In this document: piece after piece, positions 8,505 to 17,940 of the stretch | Position numbering within the stretch: position 1 is the first letter of the stretch | Layout of the letters: each line of letters opens with the position of its first letter | Source of the DNA: an uncultured Erythrobacter sp. | Lineage (GTDB): Bacteria > Pseudomonadota > Alphaproteobacteria > Sphingomonadales > Sphingomonadaceae | Assembly: GCA_947503275.1 (NCBI GenBank) | Contig: CANNCZ010000002.1 | Coordinates: 764,733-828,732, forward strand | Length of the DNA stretch: 64,000 nucleotides | Direction: 5' to 3' | Translations under genes and position numbers: made by a program | The notes under the pieces: generated by a model | Databases searched by the model: none | What the model was told of the DNA's origin: nothing | The model's input: the letters and a program-made list of their open reading frames with translations, nothing else

Positions 8505-9994
8505 CCGACAATCTCGACCTCAAAGCGCCAGAAATGGACCAAGACGCGAAGGACGCCGCGGCTGCGGCTGCGGAATATGAGCATGGCTGGTCATCGGATA
8601 TTGAAACCGAATTTGCGGAAAAAGGCCTAAATGAAGACACCGTTCGCTTTATTTCAGGCAAAAAGGGCGAGCCGGAATGGATGCTCGATTGGCGGCTGAA
8701 AGCGTTCCGCATTTGGCAGACACTCGAAGAGCCCGATTGGGCCAAGGTCGGCTATCCCAAGATCGACTATCAAGACGCCTATTATTACGCTGCGCCCACG
8801 AAGAAAATCGAGCTGGACTCGCTCGATGACCTCGATCCCGAGATTAAGCGTGTTTACGACAAGCTGGGCATTCCGCTGGGCGAGCAAGAAGTACTCGCCG
8901 GGGTAAAGGGCGCAAAGAAAGTCGCCGTGGACGCCGTATTTGATAGCGTCAGCGTAGCGACCTCCTTCCGCGAGGAGCTAATGCGGGCAGGCGTAATCTT
9001 CCGCTCAATCTCCGAGGCGATCAAAGAATATCCTGAGCTGGTGCAAAAATGGCTGGGCCGGGTTGTGCCCACGCGCGACAATTACTTTGCCTGCCTCAAT
9101 GCGGCGGTCTTTTCTGACGGCACATTCGTTTATGTGCCAGAGGGCGTGCGCTGCCCGATGGAGCTCAGCACCTATTTCCGTATCAATGCGGAGAATACGG
9201 GGCAATTTGAACGCACTCTGATTATTGCGGAAAAGGGCGCTTACGTCTCTTATCTCGAAGGCTGCACTGCGCCGATGCGCGATGAAAACCAGCTGCACGC
9301 CGCCGTGGTCGAATTGGTCGCAATGGAAGATGCGGAGATCAAATATTCGACCGTCCAAAACTGGTATCCCGGCAACAGCGAAGGCGTGGGCGGGATCTAC
9401 AATTTCGTGACGAAGCGCGGGCTGTGCCAAGGGGACCGCTCGAAAATCAGCTGGACCCAAGTGGAAACCGGCTCCGCTGTGACTTGGAAATACCCCAGCT
9501 GCGTCCTCAATGGCGAAGACAGCGTGGGCGAGTTTTACTCGGTCGCGGTGACCAACAACCACCAACAGGCCGATACGGGTACGAAGATGATCCACAATGG
9601 GCGCGGCTCGCGTTCAACGATCATCTCCAAGGGGATCAGCGCGGGCAAATCGAACAACACCTATCGCGGGCTTGTTCGCGTGGGCCCAAAGGCGGACGGC
9701 GTGCGCAATTTCACGCAATGCGACAGCCTGCTGCTCGGCGATGAATGCGGCGCGCACACGGTACCCTATATCGAGGTGAAGAACCCCGGCGCGCAGATCG
9801 AGCATGAAGCGACAACTTCGAAAATCAGCGATGAACAGATGTTCTACGCCCAACAACGCGGGCTCGATGAAGAAGAGGCGGTGGCCCTGATCGTCAACGG
9901 CTTTGCCAAGGACGTGCTGAAGGAGCTGCCGATGGAATTTGCGGTCGAAGCGCAAAAGCTGCTGGCAATTTCGCTTGAGGGGAGTGTGGGGTGA
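8501..9994 (+). CDS. sufB: Fe-S cluster assembly protein SufB
   Basis: 497 residues, the usual size of SufB. It is the core scaffold subunit of SufBC2D, on which the new iron-sulfur cluster is built in the cytoplasm. The conserved central block is present: [21 protein letters not shown], then YLEGCTAP, then NWYPG. The C-terminal [20 protein letters not shown] segment carries the conserved cysteine and histidine, and EHEATTSKI follows. The start overlaps the regulator by 4 bases and the end overlaps the next gene by GTGA, indicating translational coupling. Confidence 0.97.
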   Translation: MTDNLDLKAPEMDQDAKDAAAAAAEYEHGWSSDIETEFAEKGLNEDTVRFISGKKGEPEWMLDWRLKAFRIWQTLEEPDWAKVGYPKIDYQDAYYYAAPTKKIELDSLDDLDPEIKRVYDKLGIPLGEQEVLAGVKGAKKVAVDAVFDSVSVATSFREELMRAGVIFRSISEAIKEYPELVQKWLGRVVPTRDNYFACLNAAVFSDGTFVYVPEGVRCPMELSTYFRINAENTGQFERTLIIAEKGAYVSYLEGCTAPMRDENQLHAAVVELVAMEDAEIKYSTVQNWYPGNSEGVGGIYNFVTKRGLCQGDRSKISWTQVETGSAVTWKYPSCVLNGEDSVGEFYSVAVTNNHQQADTGTKMIHNGRGSRSTIISKGISAGKSNNTYRGLVRVGPKADGVRNFTQCDSLLLGDECGAHTVPYIEVKNPGAQIEHEATTSKISDEQMFYAQQRGLDEEEAVALIVNGFAKDVLKELPMEFAVEAQKLLAISLEGSVG

Positions 9995-10509
9995 CCGACC
10001 GGAAGACCCTAAACCTGCGCCCTCCTTCCGAGGAAAAGATCGACCCTGAGACCCTCAACAAGAAGGGTCGCGGGTGGAAGATTTCGGATAAGCGTCTCGA
10101 CGCTCTGCATGACCGCGCGCGTGAGATGAAGCGCTTTGCCTCGCCTGCTAACAAGGCGCTGGCGGCGAAGTTCGCGACTGCCAATTTTGGGCGCTACACA
10201 TTCAAACGCTTTGCCGTGGTTGGCAGCGCCATTGTTGACTTTAACTGCCACAACCTGGGCATGGCGATCATGATTGACGAGGCGGATGCGGACGAAACGC
10301 TCGCCAAGCGCCGGGACAAAAGCCTTGAGGCGGTCGGCATCCGGGTGATGCGGATCAAAGCCGAACATATCCTTGAAAACATGGATGGCGTGCTGGAGCG
10401 GATCACGCTCGGCATGCGCATGCGTATCGACGACAAACGAAAATCAAGAAGCGAACACCGCTCAAATTTCAACCAATCAGGCACAAGCGAACGGGACTCT
10501 GCCGAATGA
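9991..10509 (+). CDS. DUF559 (Vsr-like endonuclease-fold) protein embedded in the suf operon
   Basis: 172 residues from a GTG that overlaps the sufB stop. The middle, with [20 protein letters not shown] and a later [16 protein letters not shown] segment, matches DUF559, a family related to the very-short-patch-repair/restriction endonuclease-like fold. The usual ExK-type catalytic pattern is not clear here: the D of the VDF segment is present, but the glutamate before it is not obvious. Its C-terminal 25 residues are polar. Its role in iron-sulfur assembly is unknown. Coupling to sufB and the downstream gene by 4-base overlaps shows it belongs to the operon. Confidence 0.75.
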   Translation: MTDRKTLNLRPPSEEKIDPETLNKKGRGWKISDKRLDALHDRAREMKRFASPANKALAAKFATANFGRYTFKRFAVVGSAIVDFNCHNLGMAIMIDEADADETLAKRRDKSLEAVGIRVMRIKAEHILENMDGVLERITLGMRMRIDDKRKSRSEHRSNFNQSGTSERDSAE

Positions 10510-11072
10510 CCAGCCTATCTCTAATCCTTGCCAACACTCTTGCCCCCATGATCGCGTTACAGGGCGTCGGGCAAGCGCCAATGGCGATTGAAAACGATGC
10601 TCCTGAGACATGGACGCTGGAATATCCGCGCATCATTCAGCCCTTTATTGAGGATTATCGCCGCTGTCTGACCGGGCAAATGCGCCGGGTTCGTGGAGAG
10701 GCGGATTTTGAAGCGCAGCATCGCTCCGATGTGCCGCGATGTGAGGAAGAATTGGAAGCGGCTGAAGGCCGCGCGAACGGTGTGTTGGCTGGGCGCGGCG
10801 AGTACACCGAATACACGCCTGCCGATATCACCGAAGTGTTTGAACATGTTGGCCGCATCCACATCGCGCGCGGCGCCGATCTAGACAACCAATTCACGTT
10901 TCTGATGCGCACATCGGCGGCGGCACGCGACACTTATGAAGCCGAGCGTCCGAAGGGCCTCGTGCTGGAATTGCACGATGCCTCTGTGGTGAAGGCGCAC
11001 ACCGATTCAACCGCAGCCGCTGCCGAGGCAGCCTATCAAGAACGAGAAGGAGCACGCGGTGCTAACGATTGA
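10506..11072 (+). CDS. Hypothetical secreted protein inside the suf operon
   Basis: 188 residues with a hydrophobic N-terminus that looks like a signal peptide (LILANTLAPMIALQGVGQA). The mature part has two cysteines (near CLTGQM and RCEEELEA), many acidic residues and an Ala/Glu-rich helical tail. I do not recognise the family. Its start overlaps the preceding stop (ATGA) and its end overlaps the sufC GTG by 14 bases. It is therefore translated with cytoplasmic Suf proteins although it appears exported, which is odd. Confidence 0.7.
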   Translation: MTSLSLILANTLAPMIALQGVGQAPMAIENDAPETWTLEYPRIIQPFIEDYRRCLTGQMRRVRGEADFEAQHRSDVPRCEEELEAAEGRANGVLAGRGEYTEYTPADITEVFEHVGRIHIARGADLDNQFTFLMRTSAAARDTYEAERPKGLVLELHDASVVKAHTDSTAAAAEAAYQEREGARGAND

Positions 11073-11820
11073 GAACCTGCACGCCGAAGTAGACGGTGCG
11101 GGCGGCGCGAAGCCGATCCTGAAGGGCCTGAGCCTTGAAGTGGCCGCCGGTGAGATTCACGCGATTATGGGCCCGAATGGCGCGGGTAAATCGACGCTGG
11201 CGCATGTTCTGGGCGGAAAGCCTGGTTACGAAGTGACCGGCGGTTCGGTGTCGTTCAAGGGCGAGGATCTGTTCGCGCTTGATCCGCATGAGCGCGCGGC
11301 CACAGGCCTGTTTTTGGGCTTTCAGTATCCGGTCGAAATCCCCGGCGTCTCCAATGTCCAATTCCTGCGTGAGGCGCTGAATGCCCAACGCAAATTTCGC
11401 GGCGAAGAGCCGCTGTCCGGTGGTGAGTTCCTGAAGCTTGCCAAGGAAAAGGCAGGCTTGCTGAAAATGGACATGGAAATGCTCAAGCGGCAGGTGAATG
11501 TCGGCTTTTCCGGCGGCGAGAAAAAGCGCGCCGAAATGGTGCAAATGGGCATTCTTGACCCCAGCTTTGCCGTTCTTGATGAAACCGATAGCGGCCTTGA
11601 TATTGATGCGCTGAGAGTGGTTGGTGAAGGCATCAATTCGATCATGCGCAGCGGTGATAAGGGCGTTTTGCTCATCACGCATTACCAACGCCTACTCGAT
11701 GTCGTGAAGCCTGACCGGGTGAGCGTGCTTGCCGGTGGGCGGATCGTCGAAACGGGCGGTCCAGAACTGGCATTGCGGCTTGAGCAAGAAGGGTATGACA
11801 CGGTGATGGCGAATGCCTGA
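11059..11820 (+). CDS. sufC: Fe-S cluster assembly ATPase SufC
   Basis: 253-residue ABC-type ATPase that drives conformational change of the SufBC2D scaffold. Walker A GPNGAGKS lies at residues 38-45, the signature FSGGEKKR at 150-157, and the Walker B region LDETDSGLD starts at 173. GSVSFKGEDL and ITHYQRLL are typical SufC segments. GTG 11059 follows GAGAAGGA and overlaps the preceding gene. The end overlaps sufD by 8 bases. Confidence 0.97.
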   Translation: MLTIENLHAEVDGAGGAKPILKGLSLEVAAGEIHAIMGPNGAGKSTLAHVLGGKPGYEVTGGSVSFKGEDLFALDPHERAATGLFLGFQYPVEIPGVSNVQFLREALNAQRKFRGEEPLSGGEFLKLAKEKAGLLKMDMEMLKRQVNVGFSGGEKKRAEMVQMGILDPSFAVLDETDSGLDIDALRVVGEGINSIMRSGDKGVLLITHYQRLLDVVKPDRVSVLAGGRIVETGGPELALRLEQEGYDTVMANA

Positions 11821-12571
11821 GGCGGCGACCTTGCCTACCAAGCGCGATGAAGCATGGCGCTATGCCGATATCCCGGCGCTTGAACGGTTGGGCGCAGGCG
11901 CGCTGGATCAGTGGCAGGATGTCGCGGTTGCGGCAGGGGATACTTGGCGCAAAGTCATGATTGTAGGCGGTTCTGCGCCGGAATTGCATCGCATCCGTCT
12001 CACCGTGGCAGAAGGTGCACGCGCTGAGCTGTTTGCGACCAATGTTGGCGGCGATTTCACGCGGCTCGAGGTTGAAGTGACCTTGGGCAAAGGCGCGCAT
12101 TTCGAATTTGGCGGTGTGACGATTGGCGGCGGCGATGCTGTGCGCGAATTTGTGACCACGACCATCCATGCTGAACCCAACGGGACCAGTAATCAGATCG
12201 TGCGCAGTGTTCATTGGGATACAGGCACCGGCAATTTCCTGGGTGAGATCAAAGTCGCGCGCGATGCTCAAAAGACCGATGCCGCGCAGGATTTCAAAGG
12301 CCTGTTGCTGGAGGCTGGCGCAAGCGCGAATGCCGTCCCGCAGCTTGAGATTTATGCCGACGATGTGAAGTGCGCGCACGGCGCGACCGTCGGTCAACTT
12401 GATGAAGCGGCGCGGTATTACATGGCCGCGCGTGGGCTTTCCCCGGATCAAGCACAGCGTCTGTTGGTGCAGGCCTTTATCGGCGATGCCTTTGTAGAAT
12501 TAGAAGATGAAGCTCACCGCGACGAGCTCCTCAATGTCGCGCTGACTGCGTTGGAGGGGGCAAAGCTTTGA
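11813..12571 (+). CDS. sufD: Fe-S cluster assembly protein SufD (short form)
   Basis: 252 residues. It has the SufB/SufD beta-helix core (VTLGKGAHFEFGGV) and the conserved C-terminal segment DDVKCAHGATVGQLDEAARYYMAARGLS, whose histidine is part of the SufB-SufD assembly site. E. coli SufD is about 420 residues; this one lacks much of the N-terminal helical part. Such short SufDs are common in Sphingomonadales, to my knowledge. It overlaps sufC by 8 bases and sufS by 4 (TTGA). Confidence 0.93.
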   Translation: MPEAATLPTKRDEAWRYADIPALERLGAGALDQWQDVAVAAGDTWRKVMIVGGSAPELHRIRLTVAEGARAELFATNVGGDFTRLEVEVTLGKGAHFEFGGVTIGGGDAVREFVTTTIHAEPNGTSNQIVRSVHWDTGTGNFLGEIKVARDAQKTDAAQDFKGLLLEAGASANAVPQLEIYADDVKCAHGATVGQLDEAARYYMAARGLSPDQAQRLLVQAFIGDAFVELEDEAHRDELLNVALTALEGAKL

Positions 12572-13794
12572 ACGCTCCGACCAATATCGACCGCGATCTG
12601 CGCGCTGATTTTCCCGGTTTGATGACCGGTGAGGGTGCGGCGTGGCATTACCTCGATACGGCGGCGACCGCACAAAAACCGCGCGCTGTGATCGATGCGA
12701 TGGCGCGTGCGATGGGTGAGGATTACGCGACGGTCCATCGCGGTGTCTATGCGCGTTCTGCCGATATGACGGCGGCTTATGAGGCCGCGCGACGGCGGAT
12801 TGCGGCATTGATTAATGGGCAAGAGGACGAGATCGTCTTTACCCGCGGCGCGACCGAAGCGATCAATCTGGTCGCGAATTCTTGGGGTGCCGCGAACCTC
12901 AAAGCGGGTGACCGGATACTGCTCTCCCAGCTTGAGCATCACTCCAACATTGTCCCGTGGCAGATGATCGCTGAGAAAGTGGGCGCGCATATCGATGTTG
13001 TGCCGCTAACCGATGATCATCAGATCGATCTGGACGCTGCTGAGGCGATGATCACGGACCAGCACAGGCTGGTTGCTTTCGGCCATGTCTCCAACGTGCT
13101 CGGCAGTGTGTTGGACGCTCCACGCGCTGCAGCGATGGCGCATCGGGTGGGCGCAAAGCTGCTGCTCGATGGCTGTCAGGCGGTGCCGCATATGCCGGTT
13201 GATGTTGCTGCACTGGGCTGCGATTTCTACGTTTTCAGCGCGCACAAGCTCTATGGCCCGACCGGGATCGGAGCCTTGTGGGCGCCGGCGAATATTCTCG
13301 AAGCGATGCCGCCATGGGAAGGCGGCGGCGCGATGATTGACCGGGTTAGCTTCGACGGCACCACCTACGCTCCTGCGCCGCAACGCTTCGAAGCGGGAAC
13401 GCCGGCCATCACCGAAGCAATCGCCTTTGCTGCGGCGGCTGATTACGTTGCTGAAGTCGGGCTCGCCGCGATGCATGAGCGGGAAGGCAAGCTGGTCGCA
13501 CGCCTACGCCGGGAATTGGGCGCGATGAATGATGTGACCCTGTTTGGTCCGCATGACAGCGCCGGGATCGTCAGCTTCATGATCGACGACATCCACCCGC
13601 ATGATTTGGGCACGATACTCGATGAAGCCAATGTCGCGATCCGCGCTGGGCATCATTGCGCTCAGCCATTGATGGATTATCTCGGCGTGCCTGCGACCGC
13701 GCGCGCCAGTTTCGGTCTGTATTCTACAGAAGCCAACATCGACGCCTTGGTCGAAGGGATTGCCCGCACTCGCAAGATTTTTGGGAAAGCATGA
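12568..13794 (+). CDS. sufS: Cysteine desulfurase SufS (group II)
   Basis: PLP enzyme that removes sulfur from cysteine for cluster assembly. The PLP lysine is K227 in SAHKLYGPTGIG, the persulfide cysteine is C364 in RAGHHCAQPL, and the substrate-site segment QLEHHSNIVPW lies at 121-131. The 408-residue length and short loop around the cysteine fit group II (SufS/CsdA). The start is TTG at 12568, overlapping the sufD stop. No separate sufE/sufU is visible within the operon. Confidence 0.96.
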   Translation: MNAPTNIDRDLRADFPGLMTGEGAAWHYLDTAATAQKPRAVIDAMARAMGEDYATVHRGVYARSADMTAAYEAARRRIAALINGQEDEIVFTRGATEAINLVANSWGAANLKAGDRILLSQLEHHSNIVPWQMIAEKVGAHIDVVPLTDDHQIDLDAAEAMITDQHRLVAFGHVSNVLGSVLDAPRAAAMAHRVGAKLLLDGCQAVPHMPVDVAALGCDFYVFSAHKLYGPTGIGALWAPANILEAMPPWEGGGAMIDRVSFDGTTYAPAPQRFEAGTPAITEAIAFAAAADYVAEVGLAAMHEREGKLVARLRRELGAMNDVTLFGPHDSAGIVSFMIDDIHPHDLGTILDEANVAIRAGHHCAQPLMDYLGVPATARASFGLYSTEANIDALVEGIARTRKIFGKA

Positions 13795-14258
13795 TGAACA
13801 CGCCGCAAGACGATACCGACACGGCTGCGAAGCCACCCCGCGCACGGGTCTCGGACGCGATTGAGCCCGCCGCCCCAACGGAAAAGCGGGAACGCGATTA
13901 TCTCGACGGATTTCTGGCGGCGAAGCCCGCTGAGAATGCCGCTGGGGGTGCGGGCGGCGATCTGCAACAGGCCGTGGTTGATGCGCTTAAGGAGATCTAT
14001 GACCCCGAAATTCCGGTCAATATCTATGACCTCGGCCTGATCTACGGTGTCGAAGTCGATGATGACGCGGATGCCACCATATTGATGACACTCACCACGC
14101 CGCATTGCCCGGTGGCCGAAACCATGCCGGGTGAGGTTGAACTGCGCGCAGCTTCCGTGCCCGGTATCCGCGACGCCGAGGTTGAGCTGGTATGGGATCC
14201 GCCATGGAGCCCGGAGAAAATGTCTGACGAAGCGCGGCTAGAACTGGGGATGTTGTGA
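13791..14258 (+). CDS. DUF59 / MIP18-family Fe-S assembly protein (SUF-associated, SufT-like)
   Basis: 155 residues from ATG 13791 (or the adjacent ATG 13794), overlapping the sufS stop. A polar N-terminal extension of about 60 residues precedes the DUF59 core with DPEIPVNIYDLGLIYGV and the conserved cysteine motif TTPHCPVAE. Family members act in iron-sulfur cluster maturation or transfer; the SUF-linked ones are often called SufT. The longer frame starting at 13656 would lie inside sufS and is rejected. Confidence 0.9.
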   Translation: MMNTPQDDTDTAAKPPRARVSDAIEPAAPTEKRERDYLDGFLAAKPAENAAGGAGGDLQQAVVDALKEIYDPEIPVNIYDLGLIYGVEVDDDADATILMTLTTPHCPVAETMPGEVELRAASVPGIRDAEVELVWDPPWSPEKMSDEARLELGML

Positions 14259-14617
14259 TGACCACTGATACCAAGACTCGCAAAATGCCCGCCGCTGTCA
14301 TCCTGACCCCAGGAGCCGAAGCGCGCATCGCCCATTTGATGAGCGAAGCCCCAGCAGACGCTATCGGCGTAAAGCTCTCAACCCCGCGCCGGGGATGCTC
14401 AGGACTTGCCTACTCGGTCGACTATGTGACCGAGGAAGCCAAGTTCGACGAGAAGATCGAAACGCCCGGCGGCACATTCTACATTGACGGTGCCAGCGTG
14501 CTCTACCTCGTCGGATCGACAATGGATTGGCGCGAGGACGATTTCACCGCAGGTTTCGTGTTCGAAAACCCCAATGCAAAGGGTGCATGTGGTTGCGGCG
14601 AAAGCTTTATGGTCTGA
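14258..14617 (+). CDS. sufA: A-type Fe-S carrier protein (SufA/IscA/HesB family)
   Basis: 119 residues. The three conserved cysteines of A-type carriers are C47 (RRGCSGLAY), C111 and C113 (GACGCGESF). It receives clusters from SufBCD and passes them on. ATG 14258 overlaps the previous stop by one base (TGATG); a GTG one codon earlier is also possible. This is the last gene of the operon; only 15 bases separate it from the convergent gene and I see no terminator hairpin. Confidence 0.93.
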   Translation: MTTDTKTRKMPAAVILTPGAEARIAHLMSEAPADAIGVKLSTPRRGCSGLAYSVDYVTEEAKFDEKIETPGGTFYIDGASVLYLVGSTMDWREDDFTAGFVFENPNAKGACGCGESFMV

Positions 14618-14632
14618 TCCCCAGCTAGTGGG

Positions 14633-15592
14633 TTAGGCGGCGCTCTCTTCTTTGAGGCGTTTGATCAGGCGGCGTTCCAGATCGTCGACCTGGCCGTCTT
14701 CGTTGATCTTTGCATCGACCCAGTCTTGTTCATTCCCGGTCACGGCATCACCCGCCGCAGCATCGCCTACGTAGTCGTTTTGCGGACCGTCGGTGCCAGT
14801 GAGATGTTCCTTGGCCCAGCGCATATTGCGACCGAACTTGGGTGAATTGCTTGCCATTGCCCCCAGAAAACCGCCCATTCCTGGGCTATCGCTTTCGACG
14901 AATTTGACCAGCTCCAACTTGCGCGAATGGCTCAATTGGGCGTTGTCGAGAACAAAGCCGCGCAGGGAATTGGCGACGGCATCGACGAACAAATCACCCC
15001 ATTCCGGCGCGTTCTCGTCTTCCAGTGTCGCGTCTTTCAGGCGGAATAGCATTTCGGCGTCAAAGCGGCTGACAGCAGCCGGGCCATAGCCACCGCTGGA
15101 GAAGATGACGCGGCGCAGGATGCGGCATTCCGCCGAACTGATATGCGTCGCTGACAGATCACCACCGCTGCGGGTGGGGCCAGTGCCGCTGAGCACTTCT
15201 TTCTCAACCTGTGCGAGCACATAGTTTTTGAGGACAGTGGGCACATTCTCCGCGCGTTCAATAATCCGGACAATTGTTTCAAGCTCAACGAAGCTTTCGA
15301 CCACGCCGTCATGGTCAATCTGTGCGATCAGCCATTCGGCTTCTTCGGCATTGCATTGCAGGCGTGGTTTGGTGCCGTTGAGCACATATTCACCGATTGC
15401 CTCGACAAAGAAATCGCACCATTCGTCATCGCGCGTATCAATCGCGTTGTTGACGGCGAACAAGGCCTCTGCCTCTTCGCGGGTGATGATGCCATCGCCC
15501 CAACCTTGGCGGCGAAGTGCGAGGATTTCTTGCGATGTGACCTGTCCATCAGCGGCGGCGCGCTGGGCAAGATCTGTGAAATGCGTGGTCAT
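14633..15592 (-). CDS. Hypothetical protein with an internal duplication
   Basis: 319 residues, acidic, without signal peptide or membrane segments. Two halves resemble each other. Residues near 22-72 (LALRRQ...EEAEALFAVNNAID...EWCDFFVEAIGEYVL) match residues near 155-212 (RILRRV...FDAEMLFRLKDATL...EWGDLFVDAVANSLRG). The pattern of calcium-loop-like acidic positions near the end (DAKINEDGQVDDLE) and the start (AAADGQVTSQEI) hints at EF-hand-like or TerB-like helical bundles. I cannot assign the family. It is convergent with the suf operon. Confidence 0.7.
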   Translation of the reverse strand: MTTHFTDLAQRAAADGQVTSQEILALRRQGWGDGIITREEAEALFAVNNAIDTRDDEWCDFFVEAIGEYVLNGTKPRLQCNAEEAEWLIAQIDHDGVVESFVELETIVRIIERAENVPTVLKNYVLAQVEKEVLSGTGPTRSGGDLSATHISSAECRILRRVIFSSGGYGPAAVSRFDAEMLFRLKDATLEDENAPEWGDLFVDAVANSLRGFVLDNAQLSHSRKLELVKFVESDSPGMGGFLGAMASNSPKFGRNMRWAKEHLTGTDGPQNDYVGDAAAGDAVTGNEQDWVDAKINEDGQVDDLERRLIKRLKEESAA

Positions 15593-15664
15593 GTGGCTCT
15601 GAACCCCTTTTTCTTGGGGTAAGGCATTGCACGAATGTGCTTAAGACCGCGTTACCGCGCGGCT

Positions 15665-16063
15665 CTAGCGTGTGGCAGATCGCTCTACTTGATCGATGCA
15701 GCCTGCGCGGTCGGTCGCCGCACCGCCTTGCCTCTCGCGTGCCTCGATATGGGTTGCGACGGGCGCGGCATTGGCGGTGAGAGGGTAGAGGAAAATGTCG
15801 AGCACGCAGGCGTCACTGATGAATTGCAATTTGCGTGCATCACCTTCCGCTAAGTCTATGCGGGCGACGCCAAATCGTCCTGTGAGAGCGCCGGGGGCCT
15901 GTCCGATGACGCTGTCGATGCCTGAGCCGCGCATGACTTGGGGCGGGCGAAAGTCGGTGGGATTAGCGGGCGTGGAGGCACGCGGTGTTTGGGTTGTACC
16001 TGATCCCGCGGCGCAGGCTGAGAGCAGCAGGATCAAGCTGATACTGGCGAGTGTCTTACGCAT
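15665..16063 (-). CDS. Small hypothetical lipoprotein
   Basis: 132 residues with a clear lipobox (ILLLSACAAG). The mature part has a Thr/Pro-rich linker, then a short domain with GSGIDSVIGQ and GRFGVARIDL segments and two cysteines near the end. Its function is not recognised. It overlaps the end of the EI24 gene upstream by 8 bases (start at 16063), so they form an operon. Confidence 0.75.
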   Translation of the reverse strand: MRKTLASISLILLLSACAAGSGTTQTPRASTPANPTDFRPPQVMRGSGIDSVIGQAPGALTGRFGVARIDLAEGDARKLQFISDACVLDIFLYPLTANAAPVATHIEARERQGGAATDRAGCIDQVERSATR

Positions 16064-16775
16064 TGGCTTGCTCCCCCTCTAATCTGGTTTGGCCCATCGC
16101 ACGCTGTGCCAGATGTGTTCCCGCAGCGGCGCCGAGTACCGGAGCGATCAGACCCAGCACGGGAACCAGCAATATCCCCGCAATCGCTCCGCCCAGCAAG
16201 ATGCGTTCGAGTTTCGCCACAGGGTTCTCCGCAGGTCTGTCACCGCAATGGCGTAGCCACGCCATATCGGTCAGTTCGCGGCCCAGCAGCCAAGCGTTTA
16301 CACCTAAGAACACCGCCGCAGGACCAATTCCGGTGACGACCAAGACCAATGCGATAGGCGCCACCAAAAGGTTTGCACCGATGGTTCGCATGATCCCGCG
16401 CAGTGAATTGGCCAAATCCCGCCTGAACGGCAGTGGTGTGGCGCGTTCGGCTGACTCGGGATAATGTTCCAATTCAACCGCCGCGACGACTTCATCAGCG
16501 AAGAATTGCAGCACCGCGACTGCCACTACCCTTAGCAACAGCCACGCCGCCAAGCCCGCGATCAAGACTGCCGCCGCCGCGCTCGCCATGCCGCCATCGG
16601 ACCAGCCCATCGCTGCAAAGCCGTATAGCAATCCGGCGTAAAGCCCTGCGCCAAGCGTTGCGAAGACCAATAAGGTCACCGCCACCGACTTGACCAAAAC
16701 GCGCAGCACCTTGGGATCGCCCAACTGACGCATCGCATTGGCCAGGGCCTTCATCACAGCTTTTACAGCTTCCAT
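16056..16775 (-). CDS. EI24-domain membrane protein
   Basis: 239 residues with four or more hydrophobic segments, near residues 30-55, 62-92, 135-160 and 195-228. The cytoplasmic-loop pattern FRRDLANSLRGIMRTIGANL and the NAWLLGRELTDMAW segment match the EI24 family, to which the sulfate permease CysZ belongs. No sulfur-assimilation genes are adjacent, so sulfate transport is not claimed. The gene is divergent from the PfkB kinase and coupled to the small lipoprotein. Confidence 0.78.
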   Translation of the reverse strand: MEAVKAVMKALANAMRQLGDPKVLRVLVKSVAVTLLVFATLGAGLYAGLLYGFAAMGWSDGGMASAAAAVLIAGLAAWLLLRVVAVAVLQFFADEVVAAVELEHYPESAERATPLPFRRDLANSLRGIMRTIGANLLVAPIALVLVVTGIGPAAVFLGVNAWLLGRELTDMAWLRHCGDRPAENPVAKLERILLGGAIAGILLVPVLGLIAPVLGAAAGTHLAQRAMGQTRLEGEQANA

Positions 16776-16899
16776 GGCTGCGGCGAATGCGGCGTGGGCT
16801 GCGTGAAGTCAAACGGGCATGGTTTAGACTTGGCCTGCGCTGCGCATGCCGCTAGGCGCGGCGCACACGATTTGCCCTTCCAATCACAGGACACCGACC

Positions 16900-17922
16900 T
16901 TGACACAGCCTTCAACTGATCCGCGCTATGACGTTATCGCCATTGGTAACGCTGTGGTCGATGTCATCGCCGCTTGCGAAGAGAGCCTTATTGAAGAATT
17001 GAACCTTAATCGCGGGGGCATGACCTTGATTGATGAGGGACAGGCCAATGCACTCTATTCCGCGATGCCACCTGCGCGGGAGCTTTCCGGTGGGTCGGCT
17101 GCGAACACGCTGGCGGGGCTTGCGACGTTGGGCCTCCAATGCGCCTTTATCGGTCAGGTTGCCGACGATCAGCTTGGCGAGGTGTTCCGCCACGATATGC
17201 GCGCAACCGGCATCGACTTCGATACAGCGGCGCGTCCGTCAAGCGACAAAGAAGGCGAGCCTGCAACGGGCCGTGTCCTCATCTTTGTGACACCCGATGG
17301 CGAGCGGACGATGAACACGTTCTTGGGCGCTGGGCAATATCTGCCCGCATCCGCTCTGGACGAGGATCTGATTGCGAGTGCGGCTATCCTCTATCTTGAA
17401 GGGTATCTGTGGGATCCCGAAGAGCCGCGCCGTGCCATGCGCCGCGCGATCGAGGTTGCGCGCGCAGCGGGTCGCAAGGTCGCCTTCACCGCGAGTGAGA
17501 GCTTTGTGATTGACCGGCATGGCGACGATTTCCGCGAGATGATCGACGGCGGCCTGATCGACATTCTGTTCGTCAACGAGAGCGAGCTGGCGACACTGAC
17601 AGGCGAGGACGACTTTGAGGCCGGCATCGCCAAAGTTGCTGGCAAAGTGCCGGTATTGGTCGCGACTAAGGGTGAGCATGGCGCGATTGCAGTCGCACAT
17701 GGTGAGCGGGCTGAAGTGGCCGCAGAGCCTGTCGCGAAGGTGATCGACACCACTGGCGCTGGCGATCAGTTCGCGGCTGGCTTCCTTTCGGGCTATGCGC
17801 GTGGCGCCTCGCTGGAAACCTGTCTAAAGCGTGGTGCTATCGCTGCTGCTGAAGTGATCGCGCATTACGGTCCGCGTCCAGAGGTGGATATGAAGGCTTT
17901 GATGGCTGAAAAACTCGGCTGA
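16900..17922 (+). CDS. PfkB-family carbohydrate/adenosine kinase
   Basis: 340 residues from TTG 16900; an ATG at 16846 adds 18 unlikely residues. The N-terminal GNAVVDVIA and GGSAANTLAGLA segments and the C-terminal anion hole and catalytic base GAGDQFAAG (G286-A-G-D289) are ribokinase-family marks. The overall layout fits the alphaproteobacterial proteins annotated as adenosine kinase, so adenosine is a likely substrate but unproven. An AGG lies 9 bases before the TTG. A terminator follows at 18020-18047. Confidence 0.87.
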   Translation: MTQPSTDPRYDVIAIGNAVVDVIAACEESLIEELNLNRGGMTLIDEGQANALYSAMPPARELSGGSAANTLAGLATLGLQCAFIGQVADDQLGEVFRHDMRATGIDFDTAARPSSDKEGEPATGRVLIFVTPDGERTMNTFLGAGQYLPASALDEDLIASAAILYLEGYLWDPEEPRRAMRRAIEVARAAGRKVAFTASESFVIDRHGDDFREMIDGGLIDILFVNESELATLTGEDDFEAGIAKVAGKVPVLVATKGEHGAIAVAHGERAEVAAEPVAKVIDTTGAGDQFAAGFLSGYARGASLETCLKRGAIAAAEVIAHYGPRPEVDMKALMAEKLG

Positions 17923-17940
17923 TCGAGTTTCGCCGCCCTG

